Below are positions 1 through 6,080 of a DNA stretch of 9,778 nt, piece by piece. A program made the translations under genes and the position numbers. Location of the stretch: positions 1 to 9,778 of the forward strand of contig CAYPZL010000198.1 in the NCBI GenBank assembly GCA_964415045.1, written 5' to 3'. This stretch comes from CAYPZL01 sp964415045 (GTDB taxonomy: Bacteria > Planctomycetota > Phycisphaerae > Sedimentisphaerales > Anaerobacaceae). Position 1 is the stretch's first letter, and the number at the start of each line of letters is the position of its first letter. The notes under the pieces were generated by a model that ran no database searches, was not told where the DNA came from, and saw only the letters and a list, made by a program, of their open reading frames with translations.

Positions 1-65
1 AGTGAGCAACGTTTCTCATCTATTTTTGGTTGTGGCCGAAGGCCACCCCAAGCTCAGGATGACAC
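1..65. repeat. Possible partial dispersed intergenic repeat with hairpin
   Basis: This stretch lies downstream of the last minus-strand gene and holds no gene. It contains a perfect 6-bp hairpin, GTGGCC-GAA-GGCCAC (32-46), and ends in GCTCAGGATGACAC (52-65). Read on the minus strand, it begins GTGTCATCCTGAGC and runs to the window edge as GTTGCTCACT. TGTCATCCTGAGC-type ends, with GCTCAG-type sequence at the other end, are familiar from short dispersed intergenic repeats in many environmental bacterial genomes. The assignment is from memory of that pattern and only one copy is visible. The hairpin has no U-tract after it in either direction, so I do not call it a terminator. Confidence 0.3.
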
Positions 66-156
66 ACCCGGGCCAATGAATCGGCATCCCCATCAGGACG
101 TTAAAAGCGGTTGTCCCGTTCGACTGTACCGACGCCCCCGTGGGTCTGGGCAAGCC

Positions 157-1515
157 TCACATGGTATAGGGCCTTCGCATGGGGCGGTTGAGCATTTTCG
201 TGGCCTCGGGGTCGCCGACGATCTGCTCTTTCTTCGGGTCCCACCGGATGGGCCGGCCCAGCCGGATGCAGATGTCCGACATGTGACTGATGGTATCCGA
301 GCGGATGGCTGATTCGAGCGGGTTGATCGTCGGCTTGCGCGTCCTCATGCACTCGACGAAATTGCGAGTCTGGCTCGTGCTGCGGTAGACTGGCGTCTCG
401 TTGTCCTTGATCTTGGCGCGCTGGAGCTCCTTGCTGCTGGCATAGAGGGCGCCGCGTTTAACGCTGATCCAGCCGTCCTCGCCCCAGAAAGTGGTGCCGT
501 GGTCCGAGAACGGCCGCTTCCGCTGGTCCATCTTGCCCGCGACTGCCTCGGCCACGCGCGTGCACATAAAATGCAGCGGAATGCCGTTGGCGTATTCGCA
601 ATGGATGTCCCAACTATCGATCGTGTCGAAGAGGCCCTCGGGCGGCATCTCGCCTTTGCCCTCGTACTTGACGGGGCTGGTGTGGTCCATGCCCAAACCC
701 CACTGGGCGATGTCGAGCGGATGGGCGCCCCAGCCGGCGATGAAGCCCAGGGCGTAGTCGTAGATATGGTAGGCGCCCCACTCGGTGCAGCGGGACTTGG
801 TGTAGGGCTTCATCGGTGCCGGCCCGATCCACATGTCGTAGTCCAGGTCGGCGGGGACATCGGCCGGCTCGGTGTTCTTGTGATGCTGGTCGAATGTCTC
901 GGCGTACCAGCCGGGCGAGCGCATGCCGCAACACCAGGCGTCGATCCGCTGGATTTTGCCGATGTAGCCGTTGCGGACCAGCTCCACCGTCCGCGTGAAG
1001 GATTCGGCCGAGCGCTGCTGGGTGCCGTACTGGAAGATCACGTTGTTCTTGGCCACGGCTTCGCGCAGCTTCCATGCCCAGGCCATGGCCACGCCGAGCG
1101 GCTTCTCGACGTACATGTCCTTCCTGGCCATCGCGGCGTGATAGGCCAGCGGGACGTGCCAGTGGTCCGGCGTGCTGATCACGACCCCATCGACGTCGTC
1201 GCGCGCCAGCACGTCGCGCCAATCGGCCATGGCCCTGCAGACGGTGCCGCCATAGTGCTTGTTGGCGTTGGCGGCGAACGCGTCACGGCGGCTCTTGAAG
1301 CAATCGCAAGCGGCCACCACGCGCACGTCCGGCTGCGATGTCACGAACCCGTGGAAGACGTTGCCGCCCCCGCGATTGCCCACGCCGATGGCGGCAATGT
1401 GAATCCGATTGCTCGGCGCATTCTGACCGAACACACTGCTCGGCACAATCGCAGGAACCGCCAGGACCCCCGTGGCCCGCAGAAAGCCTCGTCGCGTGAT
1501 GTTACTGGTCTCCAT
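157..1515 (-). CDS. Gfo/Idh/MocA-family oxidoreductase with twin-arginine signal
   Basis: Predicted NAD(P)-dependent sugar or polyol dehydrogenase/oxidoreductase of 452 aa, probably exported folded by the Tat system. The N-terminus has a twin-arginine motif, TRRGFL (residues 7-12), followed by a hydrophobic stretch (LAVPAIVPSSVFG). The Rossmann motif GVGNRG is at about 44-49. TPDHWH (115-120) and the EKP signature (137-139), whose Lys is usually catalytic in this family, follow. GWGAHPLDIAQW (261-272) is typical of the long planctomycete/Bacteroidetes subgroup. The start is set at 1515 because the Tat motif begins there, a GGGAGA Shine-Dalgarno lies 7 nt upstream, and a longer reading from 1575 would overlap the preceding gene. 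It is the last gene of a tight run with the DUF6807 and TIM-barrel genes. The substrate cannot be told from sequence. Confidence 0.9.
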   Translation of the reverse strand: METSNITRRGFLRATGVLAVPAIVPSSVFGQNAPSNRIHIAAIGVGNRGGGNVFHGFVTSQPDVRVVAACDCFKSRRDAFAANANKHYGGTVCRAMADWRDVLARDDVDGVVISTPDHWHVPLAYHAAMARKDMYVEKPLGVAMAWAWKLREAVAKNNVIFQYGTQQRSAESFTRTVELVRNGYIGKIQRIDAWCCGMRSPGWYAETFDQHHKNTEPADVPADLDYDMWIGPAPMKPYTKSRCTEWGAYHIYDYALGFIAGWGAHPLDIAQWGLGMDHTSPVKYEGKGEMPPEGLFDTIDSWDIHCEYANGIPLHFMCTRVAEAVAGKMDQRKRPFSDHGTTFWGEDGWISVKRGALYASSKELQRAKIKDNETPVYRSTSQTRNFVECMRTRKPTINPLESAIRSDTISHMSDICIRLGRPIRWDPKKEQIVGDPEATKMLNRPMRRPYTM

Positions 1516-1522
1516 CGCTGAT

Positions 1523-1528
1523 TCTCCC
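1523..1528 (-). promoter_or_regulatory. Ribosome binding site of the Gfo/Idh gene
   Basis: GGGAGA on the minus strand, 7 nt before the ATG at 1515. It supports that start over the in-frame one at 1575, and it leaves a 28-bp gap after the DUF6807 stop codon. Confidence 0.6.
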
Positions 1529-1543
1529 AACTGGTTGTGCGAG

Positions 1544-2506
1544 TCATTTCGACCATCGCTCGTACAGACGGTCAATCTCCTGCGTTTTCACCGGACGGTC
1601 CCACAAAGCCACGGCATACGACAGCTTAAGAGGTTTGCCTTCGACGATCGTCAGGGGCTTGTCATGGAGCCTCATCGTCGCCGACAGATACGCGAAGGGC
1701 TCAGCCATCGTGAACCACGTCGTCGGATGTCTTGGATTATCGGGATGGCCAAACATGGCAACCGTCACCGTCTTGCCTTCAACCTGAGCTGTGTAGGCAC
1801 ACCACGGGGACCGCGTCAGTCGCTCCTGACCGCGAAAGACGACGCCGGGATTGTCGTCCGGATTGCGGAACTTGCCCGTGGCATCCATCGTGCGGATGAA
1901 TCGCAGGCCCAATCCGTGATAGTGTGCGCCGGTCAACACCGCCGATTCCTTGCCGGCCGGGACAGTGAATCGCGATTCCCATGTCAAGAGCGTGGCGTCC
2001 AGGCCGCGATGCCTGTGGAGTCGAATGGTCCGCTGCTCCTTCAGAAGCGTCTTGCCCTGTTTGGACTCGACCCAAGCGAGGTCCTCGACCAGACCCACCT
2101 GGCGTCCGGCCGAATCGGCACCAACGCTGGAGAACCTTTGGTGCTCTTGCCTCCCCAGAGAAGCCACCTCGCTGCTCTCGGAGTGAGACACAAAGTCCAC
2201 CCAAAAGTCCACACCGTCCACAACGCAGGCGAACATAAGCCCATGATGGTGGACGTGATCCGGGGGCGAATCCAAGAGCACGCCCAAACCACTCGGCGTG
2301 AACAACTCGCGAACGTAGGACTTGGGCGGCGCGGCGCCGTACCGATACGAAAGCAAGACCTCATCCCCCGCGCGAATGACAAGACTGTTGGCGTCGAGGT
2401 AGAACTCATACGATGGGCGATTATTCCCATCCCTACCGGCGCTCGAAACAACACCCACGCTGCAACACACCACGATCACCAAAACAAAATACGCGAACCT
2501 GTTCAT
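1544..2506 (-). CDS. Secreted DUF6807 (PmoA-like) family protein
   Basis: A 320-aa protein of the DUF6807 family, often auto-named 'PmoA family' although it is unrelated to particulate methane monooxygenase in function. Residues 1 to about 23 form a Sec signal peptide (MNRFAYFVLVIVVCC, then SVGVVSSAG). The family hallmark is the His-rich DSPPDHVHHHGL (79-90) with H84, H86, H87 and H88. A second His pair, GAHYHGLG, is at 193-200, and GHPDNPRHPTTWF at 253-265. The fold is probably a beta-sandwich and the clustered histidines could bind a metal or sugar, but this is inference. No biochemical activity is established to my knowledge. The start has a GAGGAG Shine-Dalgarno at 2514-2519, 7 nt away. 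It follows the TIM-barrel gene by 22 bp and precedes the Gfo/Idh gene by 28 bp, so co-transcription is likely. Confidence 0.85.
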   Translation of the reverse strand: MNRFAYFVLVIVVCCSVGVVSSAGRDGNNRPSYEFYLDANSLVIRAGDEVLLSYRYGAAPPKSYVRELFTPSGLGVLLDSPPDHVHHHGLMFACVVDGVDFWVDFVSHSESSEVASLGRQEHQRFSSVGADSAGRQVGLVEDLAWVESKQGKTLLKEQRTIRLHRHRGLDATLLTWESRFTVPAGKESAVLTGAHYHGLGLRFIRTMDATGKFRNPDDNPGVVFRGQERLTRSPWCAYTAQVEGKTVTVAMFGHPDNPRHPTTWFTMAEPFAYLSATMRLHDKPLTIVEGKPLKLSYAVALWDRPVKTQEIDRLYERWSK

Positions 2507-2528
2507 CGCTGGGCTCCTCGTCGAAATC

Positions 2529-3353
2529 TCAAACGAACTGCTTGAGATGCTGGATGCTTCGTTCGGCCTGCTCGACGGTGCCGCACTCTACGCTGAAGAC
2601 GATGTCGCGGTCGAGCGTTTTGCAGATCTCGACGACCTTCTGCCAGTCGTTGACGCCTTCGCCGCAGGCGCAGCCGGCCGGAGTGCCGGTGACCTTGCCC
2701 CGCTCGTCGGCGGATTGCTGGATCGAGATATCCTTGGCGTGCAGGTGCACGAGGCGGTCCTTGACGTGTTCGAGCCACACCAGCGGGTCCTGGCCGCACA
2801 GGTAGCTGTTGCCCGTGTCAAAGTTGATCCCGATGGCGGGCGAATCGACGAGGTTGTAGATGCGGTCGAGCCCTTCGGGCGTCTTGCTGTACTGCTGGTG
2901 CGGCTCCAGGCCGATCAGGATGCCCCGGTTCTCGGCGAACGCCGCCGCCTCGGCCAGGACGTACCGCATCAGCACGAAGTCCTCGTCCTCGGTGGTCCAG
3001 CTCGGCTTGGGCCCCTCGTCGGTGTTGACCACGGGCGCGCCGCACTCGGCGGCGAAGCGAATCGCCTGCTTGAGATAGTTGCCGCTGATGTCGGGCTTGC
3101 ACAGCGGGGTGTGGGCCGAAAGACCAGAGAGTTTCACGCCCGCCTTCTCGCAGGTCTTCTTGATCCGGTACGGGTCTTCCCACATCGAGATCGTCGCGAA
3201 ATAGCCCGCCTCGCTGATCAGCTCGCGCCCGAGGTGGACCCACGGCTCGACGTATTCGTAGCCCAACTCGGCCGCCTTCTCCACGCCCCACTCGAACGGC
3301 TTGTCCGCGTGACGGATGTATTCCAGATTGACTCCCAAAGACACCTTGCCCAT
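2529..3353 (-). CDS. Xylose isomerase-like TIM-barrel protein (sugar isomerase/epimerase family)
   Basis: A 274-aa protein of the AP_endonuc_2/xylose-isomerase-like superfamily, which contains sugar isomerases, epimerases, dehydratases and lyases with a divalent metal at the barrel mouth. The expected metal ligands are visible: E150 in GLEPHQQ, D179 in NFDTGN, H205 in HLHAKD and E256 in SVECGT. A Cys pair sits in PAGCACGEG near 225-233. No signal peptide is seen, so it should be cytoplasmic, unlike its two downstream partners. The start at 3353 is chosen because a near-perfect AAAGGAGGT lies 6 nt upstream; an in-frame ATG at 3377 would put that ribosome site inside the gene. It opens the three-gene unit with DUF6807 and Gfo/Idh. 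The exact reaction is unknown. Confidence 0.88.
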   Translation of the reverse strand: MGKVSLGVNLEYIRHADKPFEWGVEKAAELGYEYVEPWVHLGRELISEAGYFATISMWEDPYRIKKTCEKAGVKLSGLSAHTPLCKPDISGNYLKQAIRFAAECGAPVVNTDEGPKPSWTTEDEDFVLMRYVLAEAAAFAENRGILIGLEPHQQYSKTPEGLDRIYNLVDSPAIGINFDTGNSYLCGQDPLVWLEHVKDRLVHLHAKDISIQQSADERGKVTGTPAGCACGEGVNDWQKVVEICKTLDRDIVFSVECGTVEQAERSIQHLKQFV

Positions 3354-3359
3354 GTCGAA

Positions 3360-3368
3360 ACCTCCTTT
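3360..3368 (-). promoter_or_regulatory. Strong ribosome binding site of the TIM-barrel gene
   Basis: AAAGGAGGT on the minus strand, 6 nt before the ATG at 3353. It fixes the start and rules out the upstream in-frame ATG at 3377. Confidence 0.75.
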
Positions 3369-3375
3369 GTCATTC

Positions 3376-3390
3376 ACAGCCTTTGGCTGT
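3376..3390 (-). other. Intergenic hairpin between permease and TIM-barrel genes
   Basis: ACAGCC-AAA-GGCTGT, a perfect 6-bp stem with a 3-nt loop on the minus strand. It lies between the permease stop (3421) and the TIM-barrel ribosome site. There is no U-tract after it in the direction of transcription. A processing or mRNA-stabilising role is possible but unproven. Confidence 0.4.
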
Positions 3391-3420
3391 CCGTTGGTTT
3401 TTCACACTTGATACGAATTC

Positions 3421-4770
3421 CTACAACAAATCCCTGATGCGGGCAACCGCATCGGGAAGATAATCTACCGTCAGGAACAGCAGCGACAGAACGGCGATGA
3501 TCCACATCGCCGGCTTGACGTCGCGGATTTTGCCCGCCAGGGTTTTGATGATCGCGAACGAGAGAAAGCCGAACGCCAGCCCGGTGCTGATGCTGTAGCT
3601 CAGGGCGATCATGACCATGATGACGAACGCCGGGAAGGATTCTTCCATGCTGTCGAAGTCGATCTTCCGAACTTCCTTCATCATGAACAGGCCGACCATA
3701 ATCAGCGCCGGGGCGGTGGCATATGCGGGGACCATGCCTACCAGCGGCGTCAGCGGAATCGCCAGCAGAAACAGCACGCCCGTGATGACGGAGGCCAGGC
3801 CGGTGCGGCCGCCCTGCTCGATACCCGCGGCCGACTCGATGTACGACGTCGTCGTGGACGTACCCACCAGAGCGCCGATCATGGTCGCGACCGCGTCGAT
3901 GCCCAGGAGCCGGTCCAACCCCTCGATGTTGCCCTTCTCATCCACCATCTGCGCCTGGTGGCAGCAGCCGACCAGCGTCCCGACGCTGTCGAACATGTCG
4001 ATGAACATCAGCGTGAAAATGCTGCTCCAGAAGCCCCACTTCAGCGCGCCGAGGATATCCAACTGCAGCGCAACCCGGCCCAGGGGAACATGGGTCGTGA
4101 CAAGCTGCGCGGGCACGTCGACCTTGCCGAACAGCGCCGCCAGCAACGTCGCGGCGACAATACCGGCCAGAAGCCCGCCGGTGATCTTGAGCATCTCGAA
4201 CGCGATCATCACCAGCAGCCCCGCCAGGCCGATCAGGACCGTGCCCGTAAGCGGGCCCGCCTTGACCAGTGTGTGCTCGTCGGGAACGACCACGCCGAGC
4301 TTGACCAGACCCATGAAAGTGATGAACAGGCCGATGCCCACCGCGATAGCCGAGATCAGCGACGGCGGGATCGCCTCGACCAGCCGCTTGCGCAGGCCCA
4401 GCAGGGTCAGGACCAGAAAGAACGCCCCCGAGACGAACACCGCGCCCAGGGCCGTTTGCCACGTCATCTTTCCCGAGATCAGAAGCGTGGCGAAGAAGGC
4501 GTTGAGGCCCATACCCGGGGCCATTGCGATTGGAGCGTTGGCGACGATTCCCACGGCGAAGGTGCCGATTCCCGCCGCGATACAGGTCGCCGCCACCAAG
4601 GCCTGCTTGTCCATCCTCTCGAGGCCCGGTACGTCCACGCCTTCCAGGCTCAAGATGGAGGGATTGACGAAGATGATGTACGCCATGGTCAGAAACGTCG
4701 TGACGCCTGCCACCGCCTCGACGCGAAAACTCGTATGTCGCTCGTCGAGCTTGAAATACCCGGTGCTCAT
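3421..4770 (-). CDS. AzgA/PbuG-type purine (adenine/guanine/hypoxanthine) permease
   Basis: Inner-membrane purine-base symporter of the NCS2 superfamily, AzgA-like branch, 449 aa, which is the usual length. It is strongly hydrophobic throughout, consistent with about 12-14 membrane segments. Family signatures are all present: the N-terminal FKLDERHTSFRVEAVAG with TTFLTMAYIIFVNP, APGMGLNAFF (84-93), FIDMFDSVGTLVG (256-268) and TSTTTSYIESAAGIEQGGRTG (304-324). Known members import adenine, guanine and/or hypoxanthine with protons; specificity cannot be fixed from sequence. The start at 4770 has AGAGGGG a few bases upstream. It lies 172 bp downstream of a nucleosidase that would release adenine, which fits purine salvage. 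The closest named homologues are azgA, pbuG and ghxP; I give no symbol because the substrate is uncertain. Confidence 0.93.
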   Translation of the reverse strand: MSTGYFKLDERHTSFRVEAVAGVTTFLTMAYIIFVNPSILSLEGVDVPGLERMDKQALVAATCIAAGIGTFAVGIVANAPIAMAPGMGLNAFFATLLISGKMTWQTALGAVFVSGAFFLVLTLLGLRKRLVEAIPPSLISAIAVGIGLFITFMGLVKLGVVVPDEHTLVKAGPLTGTVLIGLAGLLVMIAFEMLKITGGLLAGIVAATLLAALFGKVDVPAQLVTTHVPLGRVALQLDILGALKWGFWSSIFTLMFIDMFDSVGTLVGCCHQAQMVDEKGNIEGLDRLLGIDAVATMIGALVGTSTTTSYIESAAGIEQGGRTGLASVITGVLFLLAIPLTPLVGMVPAYATAPALIMVGLFMMKEVRKIDFDSMEESFPAFVIMVMIALSYSISTGLAFGFLSFAIIKTLAGKIRDVKPAMWIIAVLSLLFLTVDYLPDAVARIRDLL

Positions 4771-4942
4771 TTTCCCCTCTGCATCCTACAGAAGCGGCCC
4801 TTGCCGGTCACGTTCCCGGCACGCCGACAGCCTTTCAGCCGACCTATCCTATCGCCCGCCGTCAACGATTGCGAGTTCTTTCTGCGACAGTCCTTCCGCA
4901 GGGGTTGAGAACCCGCCGTGCAGTCGCCACGCGCGTGGCGGG
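4771..4942 (-). other. 172-bp leader between nucleosidase and permease genes
   Basis: This is the largest gap inside the minus-strand run apart from the tRNA region. It contains a 16-bp perfect palindrome (4925-4940), a GGGTT-CTC-AACCC hairpin (4902-4914 on the minus strand) and a 6-bp hairpin TGCCGG-(8 nt)-CCGGCA (4802-4821) about 30-50 nt before the permease start. The permease may therefore have its own promoter or a structured leader. I looked for a purine-riboswitch core and a convincing -35/-10 pair and saw neither. Confidence 0.35.
4902..4940 (-). terminator. Tandem hairpins after the nucleosidase gene (terminator-like)
   Basis: Directly after the nucleosidase stop codon (4943-4945) comes CGCCACGCGCGTGGCG, a 16-bp perfect palindrome that can fold as a 6-bp stem with a GCGC loop. 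About 10 nt later comes GGGTT-CTC-AACCC. Neither is followed by a U-tract, so intrinsic termination is doubtful. Rho-assisted termination or 3'-end protection is an alternative. Confidence 0.3.
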
Positions 4943-5815
4943 TCAGTCCGTCGGGGGAGTATTCGCCTGCGTGCCGAGTTGTTCGATAATCTCCGCCACA
5001 AGGCGCGCGGAGTTCTCGGCGGCCAGGTCGTAGAACATCTGCTTGTCGCCGATAGCGTCGGCGTCGGCCTTGTCGCTCATGCTGCGGATGACCAGACAGC
5101 CGACGTCGCGCTGAAAGCAGACCTGCGCCACGGCGGCGCCCTCCATCTCGACCGCGTCGGCGCCCAGCACCGCCCCCAGCTCCTCGCACTTGGCCCGCGA
5201 GGCCACGAACGAATCTCCAGTGACGATCACGCCCGTGATGACCTGCGGGGGCCTCTGACCCTGCACCGTCTCAATCGGCTGAAACGCCGTCGTCTTCGCC
5301 GCCCGCTCGGCGGTCGCCAGGAGCATCTCGTCGGCCTCGAAGAAGACGGGATTCTCAATCCCGGCGATGGGATTGGTCACGCCGCTATGGGTAAAGCCGC
5401 CTTCCCAGAGCAGTCCCATGTCGTGGTGAGCCGTGCGGGCGGCGACCACGATGTCACCGGGCTCCAGATTGGGGTCCACCGCCCCGGCGATACCGGTGAA
5501 GATGACGTGGGCCGGCTTGAAATGCTCGATCATGAGCGCCGTGGTCACGGCCGCGTTGACCTTGCCCACCCCGGTCCAGGCGATGGCCACCTCCCGGCCG
5601 CTCAACGTGCCCCGCACGAACGTCATCCCCTCGATCGTCTGCTCCCGGGGCGTTTCGACCCTGTCCTTGAGCAGCGCGATCTCCTTCTGGAAGGCCCCCA
5701 GAATCGCCGTGACGGAGACAGGTTCACGCTCAGGCTTCGCGGGCTCTTCGGCACAAGAACCGATTGAAAAAACCAGCAACGCACAGCAAACCATCGCGCC
5801 AAAGCGCCGTCTCAT
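4943..5815 (-). CDS. Lipoprotein 5'-methylthioadenosine/S-adenosylhomocysteine nucleosidase-like protein
   Basis: A 290-aa member of the PNP/UDP phosphorylase superfamily, MTA/SAH nucleosidase (Pfs/MTAN) type, which hydrolyses the N-glycosidic bond of MTA, SAH or 5'-deoxyadenosine to free adenine. Family positions are present: ILGAFQKEI with E45, FTGIAG (106-111), VTGD (198-201), VEMEGAA with E223 and E225, and RSMSDKAD with the presumed catalytic D248. The N-terminus MRRRFGAMVCCALLVFSIGSC is a lipoprotein signal with the lipobox Cys at 21 and Ala at +2, so the enzyme should be exported and lipid-anchored. This is unusual, because characterised MTANs are cytoplasmic and shorter (about 230 aa). 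The start at 5815 is supported by AAGGAGA. A longer reading to 5935 runs into the tRNA gene. The purine permease lies downstream. Confidence 0.88.
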   Translation of the reverse strand: MRRRFGAMVCCALLVFSIGSCAEEPAKPEREPVSVTAILGAFQKEIALLKDRVETPREQTIEGMTFVRGTLSGREVAIAWTGVGKVNAAVTTALMIEHFKPAHVIFTGIAGAVDPNLEPGDIVVAARTAHHDMGLLWEGGFTHSGVTNPIAGIENPVFFEADEMLLATAERAAKTTAFQPIETVQGQRPPQVITGVIVTGDSFVASRAKCEELGAVLGADAVEMEGAAVAQVCFQRDVGCLVIRSMSDKADADAIGDKQMFYDLAAENSARLVAEIIEQLGTQANTPPTD

Positions 5816-5820
5816 CCGAG

Positions 5821-5827
5821 TCTCCTT
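5821..5827 (-). promoter_or_regulatory. Ribosome binding site of the nucleosidase gene
   Basis: AAGGAGA on the minus strand, 5 nt before the ATG at 5815 and inside the 42-nt gap after the tRNA. It supports the lipoprotein start over the 40-codon upstream extension. Confidence 0.65.
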
Positions 5828-5857
5828 GTCTTTCCGACCGCGATCCCTGTCTGCGAA

Positions 5858-5941
5858 TGCGAGCGAGAGGATTCGAACCTCCACGTCCCAAAGGACACCA
5901 GGACCTAAACCTGGCGCGTCTGCCAATTCCGCCACGCTCGC
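5858..5941 (-). tRNA. tRNA-Leu(UAG)
   Basis: An 84-nt tRNA gene. The acceptor arms GCGAGCG and CGCTCGC pair perfectly and the discriminator base is A, as expected for tRNA-Leu. The anticodon arm is CCAGG-TTTAGGT-CCTGG, giving anticodon UAG, which reads CUN leucine codons. A long variable arm (TGTCC...GGGACG) marks a class II tRNA. The T-arm contains GGTTCGAATCC with one G-U pair at the base of the stem. The 3' CCA is not encoded; TTC follows the discriminator. It sits between xseB and the nucleosidase gene, which begins 42 nt downstream, so both may share one primary transcript. Confidence 0.96.
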
Positions 5942-6000
5942 AGGAAAGGCCTGCGAAACCGTCGGCCCGCGGCGCGACCGGCCGGGCCTGCGATTGCTAT

Positions 6001-6029
6001 TTTCTACCGCGTTTTCTACGCCGCATCAA
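6001..6029 (-). promoter_or_regulatory. Candidate sigma70 promoter for tRNA-Leu and nucleosidase
   Basis: TTGATG (6024-6029) and TAGAAA (6001-6006) on the minus strand, with a 17-nt spacer. Transcription would begin near 5994, about 50 nt upstream of the mature tRNA. The octamer GTAGAAAA occurs twice, 12 nt apart, with the second copy overlapping the -10 element. Each hexamer matches consensus at four of six positions. Confidence 0.45.
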
Positions 6030-6045
6030 TGGAAATCCCCCGCCC

Positions 6046-6062
6046 CCGGCTGTCCCAGCCGG
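6046..6062 (-). terminator. Hairpin after xseB (terminator-like)
   Basis: CCGGCTG-GGA-CAGCCGG on the minus strand, a perfect 7-bp GC-rich stem with a 3-nt loop, starting about 18 nt after the xseB stop. It is followed by G-rich sequence, not a U-tract, so it is a weak terminator candidate. Its position just before a plausible tRNA promoter fits a transcription-unit boundary. Confidence 0.35.
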
Positions 6063-6080
6063 CCGAATGCCACGCGCCGA

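Noticed and set aside
32..46. Hairpin after the Gfo/Idh gene as an intrinsic terminator
   Set aside because: On the minus strand it is followed by AACCAAAAATAG, not a U-tract, and it lies over 100 nt past the stop codon.
1472..2545. A 357-codon plus-strand open frame opposite the DUF6807 gene
   Set aside because: It overlaps two real minus-strand genes and shows no domain or ribosome site.
3376..3401. Hairpin followed by a T-run on the plus strand, as a rho-independent terminator
   Set aside because: No plus-strand gene ends here; in the direction of actual transcription the T-run precedes the stem as an A-run.
2547..3437. A plus-strand open frame opposite the TIM-barrel gene
   Set aside because: The metal-ligand motifs and a strong ribosome site are on the minus strand.
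4771..4942. Purine riboswitch before the permease
   Set aside because: I could not find the conserved junction sequence or the paired loop arrangement; only unrelated hairpins are seen.
3611..5767. A 718-codon plus-strand open frame spanning the permease and nucleosidase genes
   Set aside because: It is antisense to two clear family members, has low-complexity Ser/Arg/Pro-rich composition and no recognisable domain; it arises from high GC.
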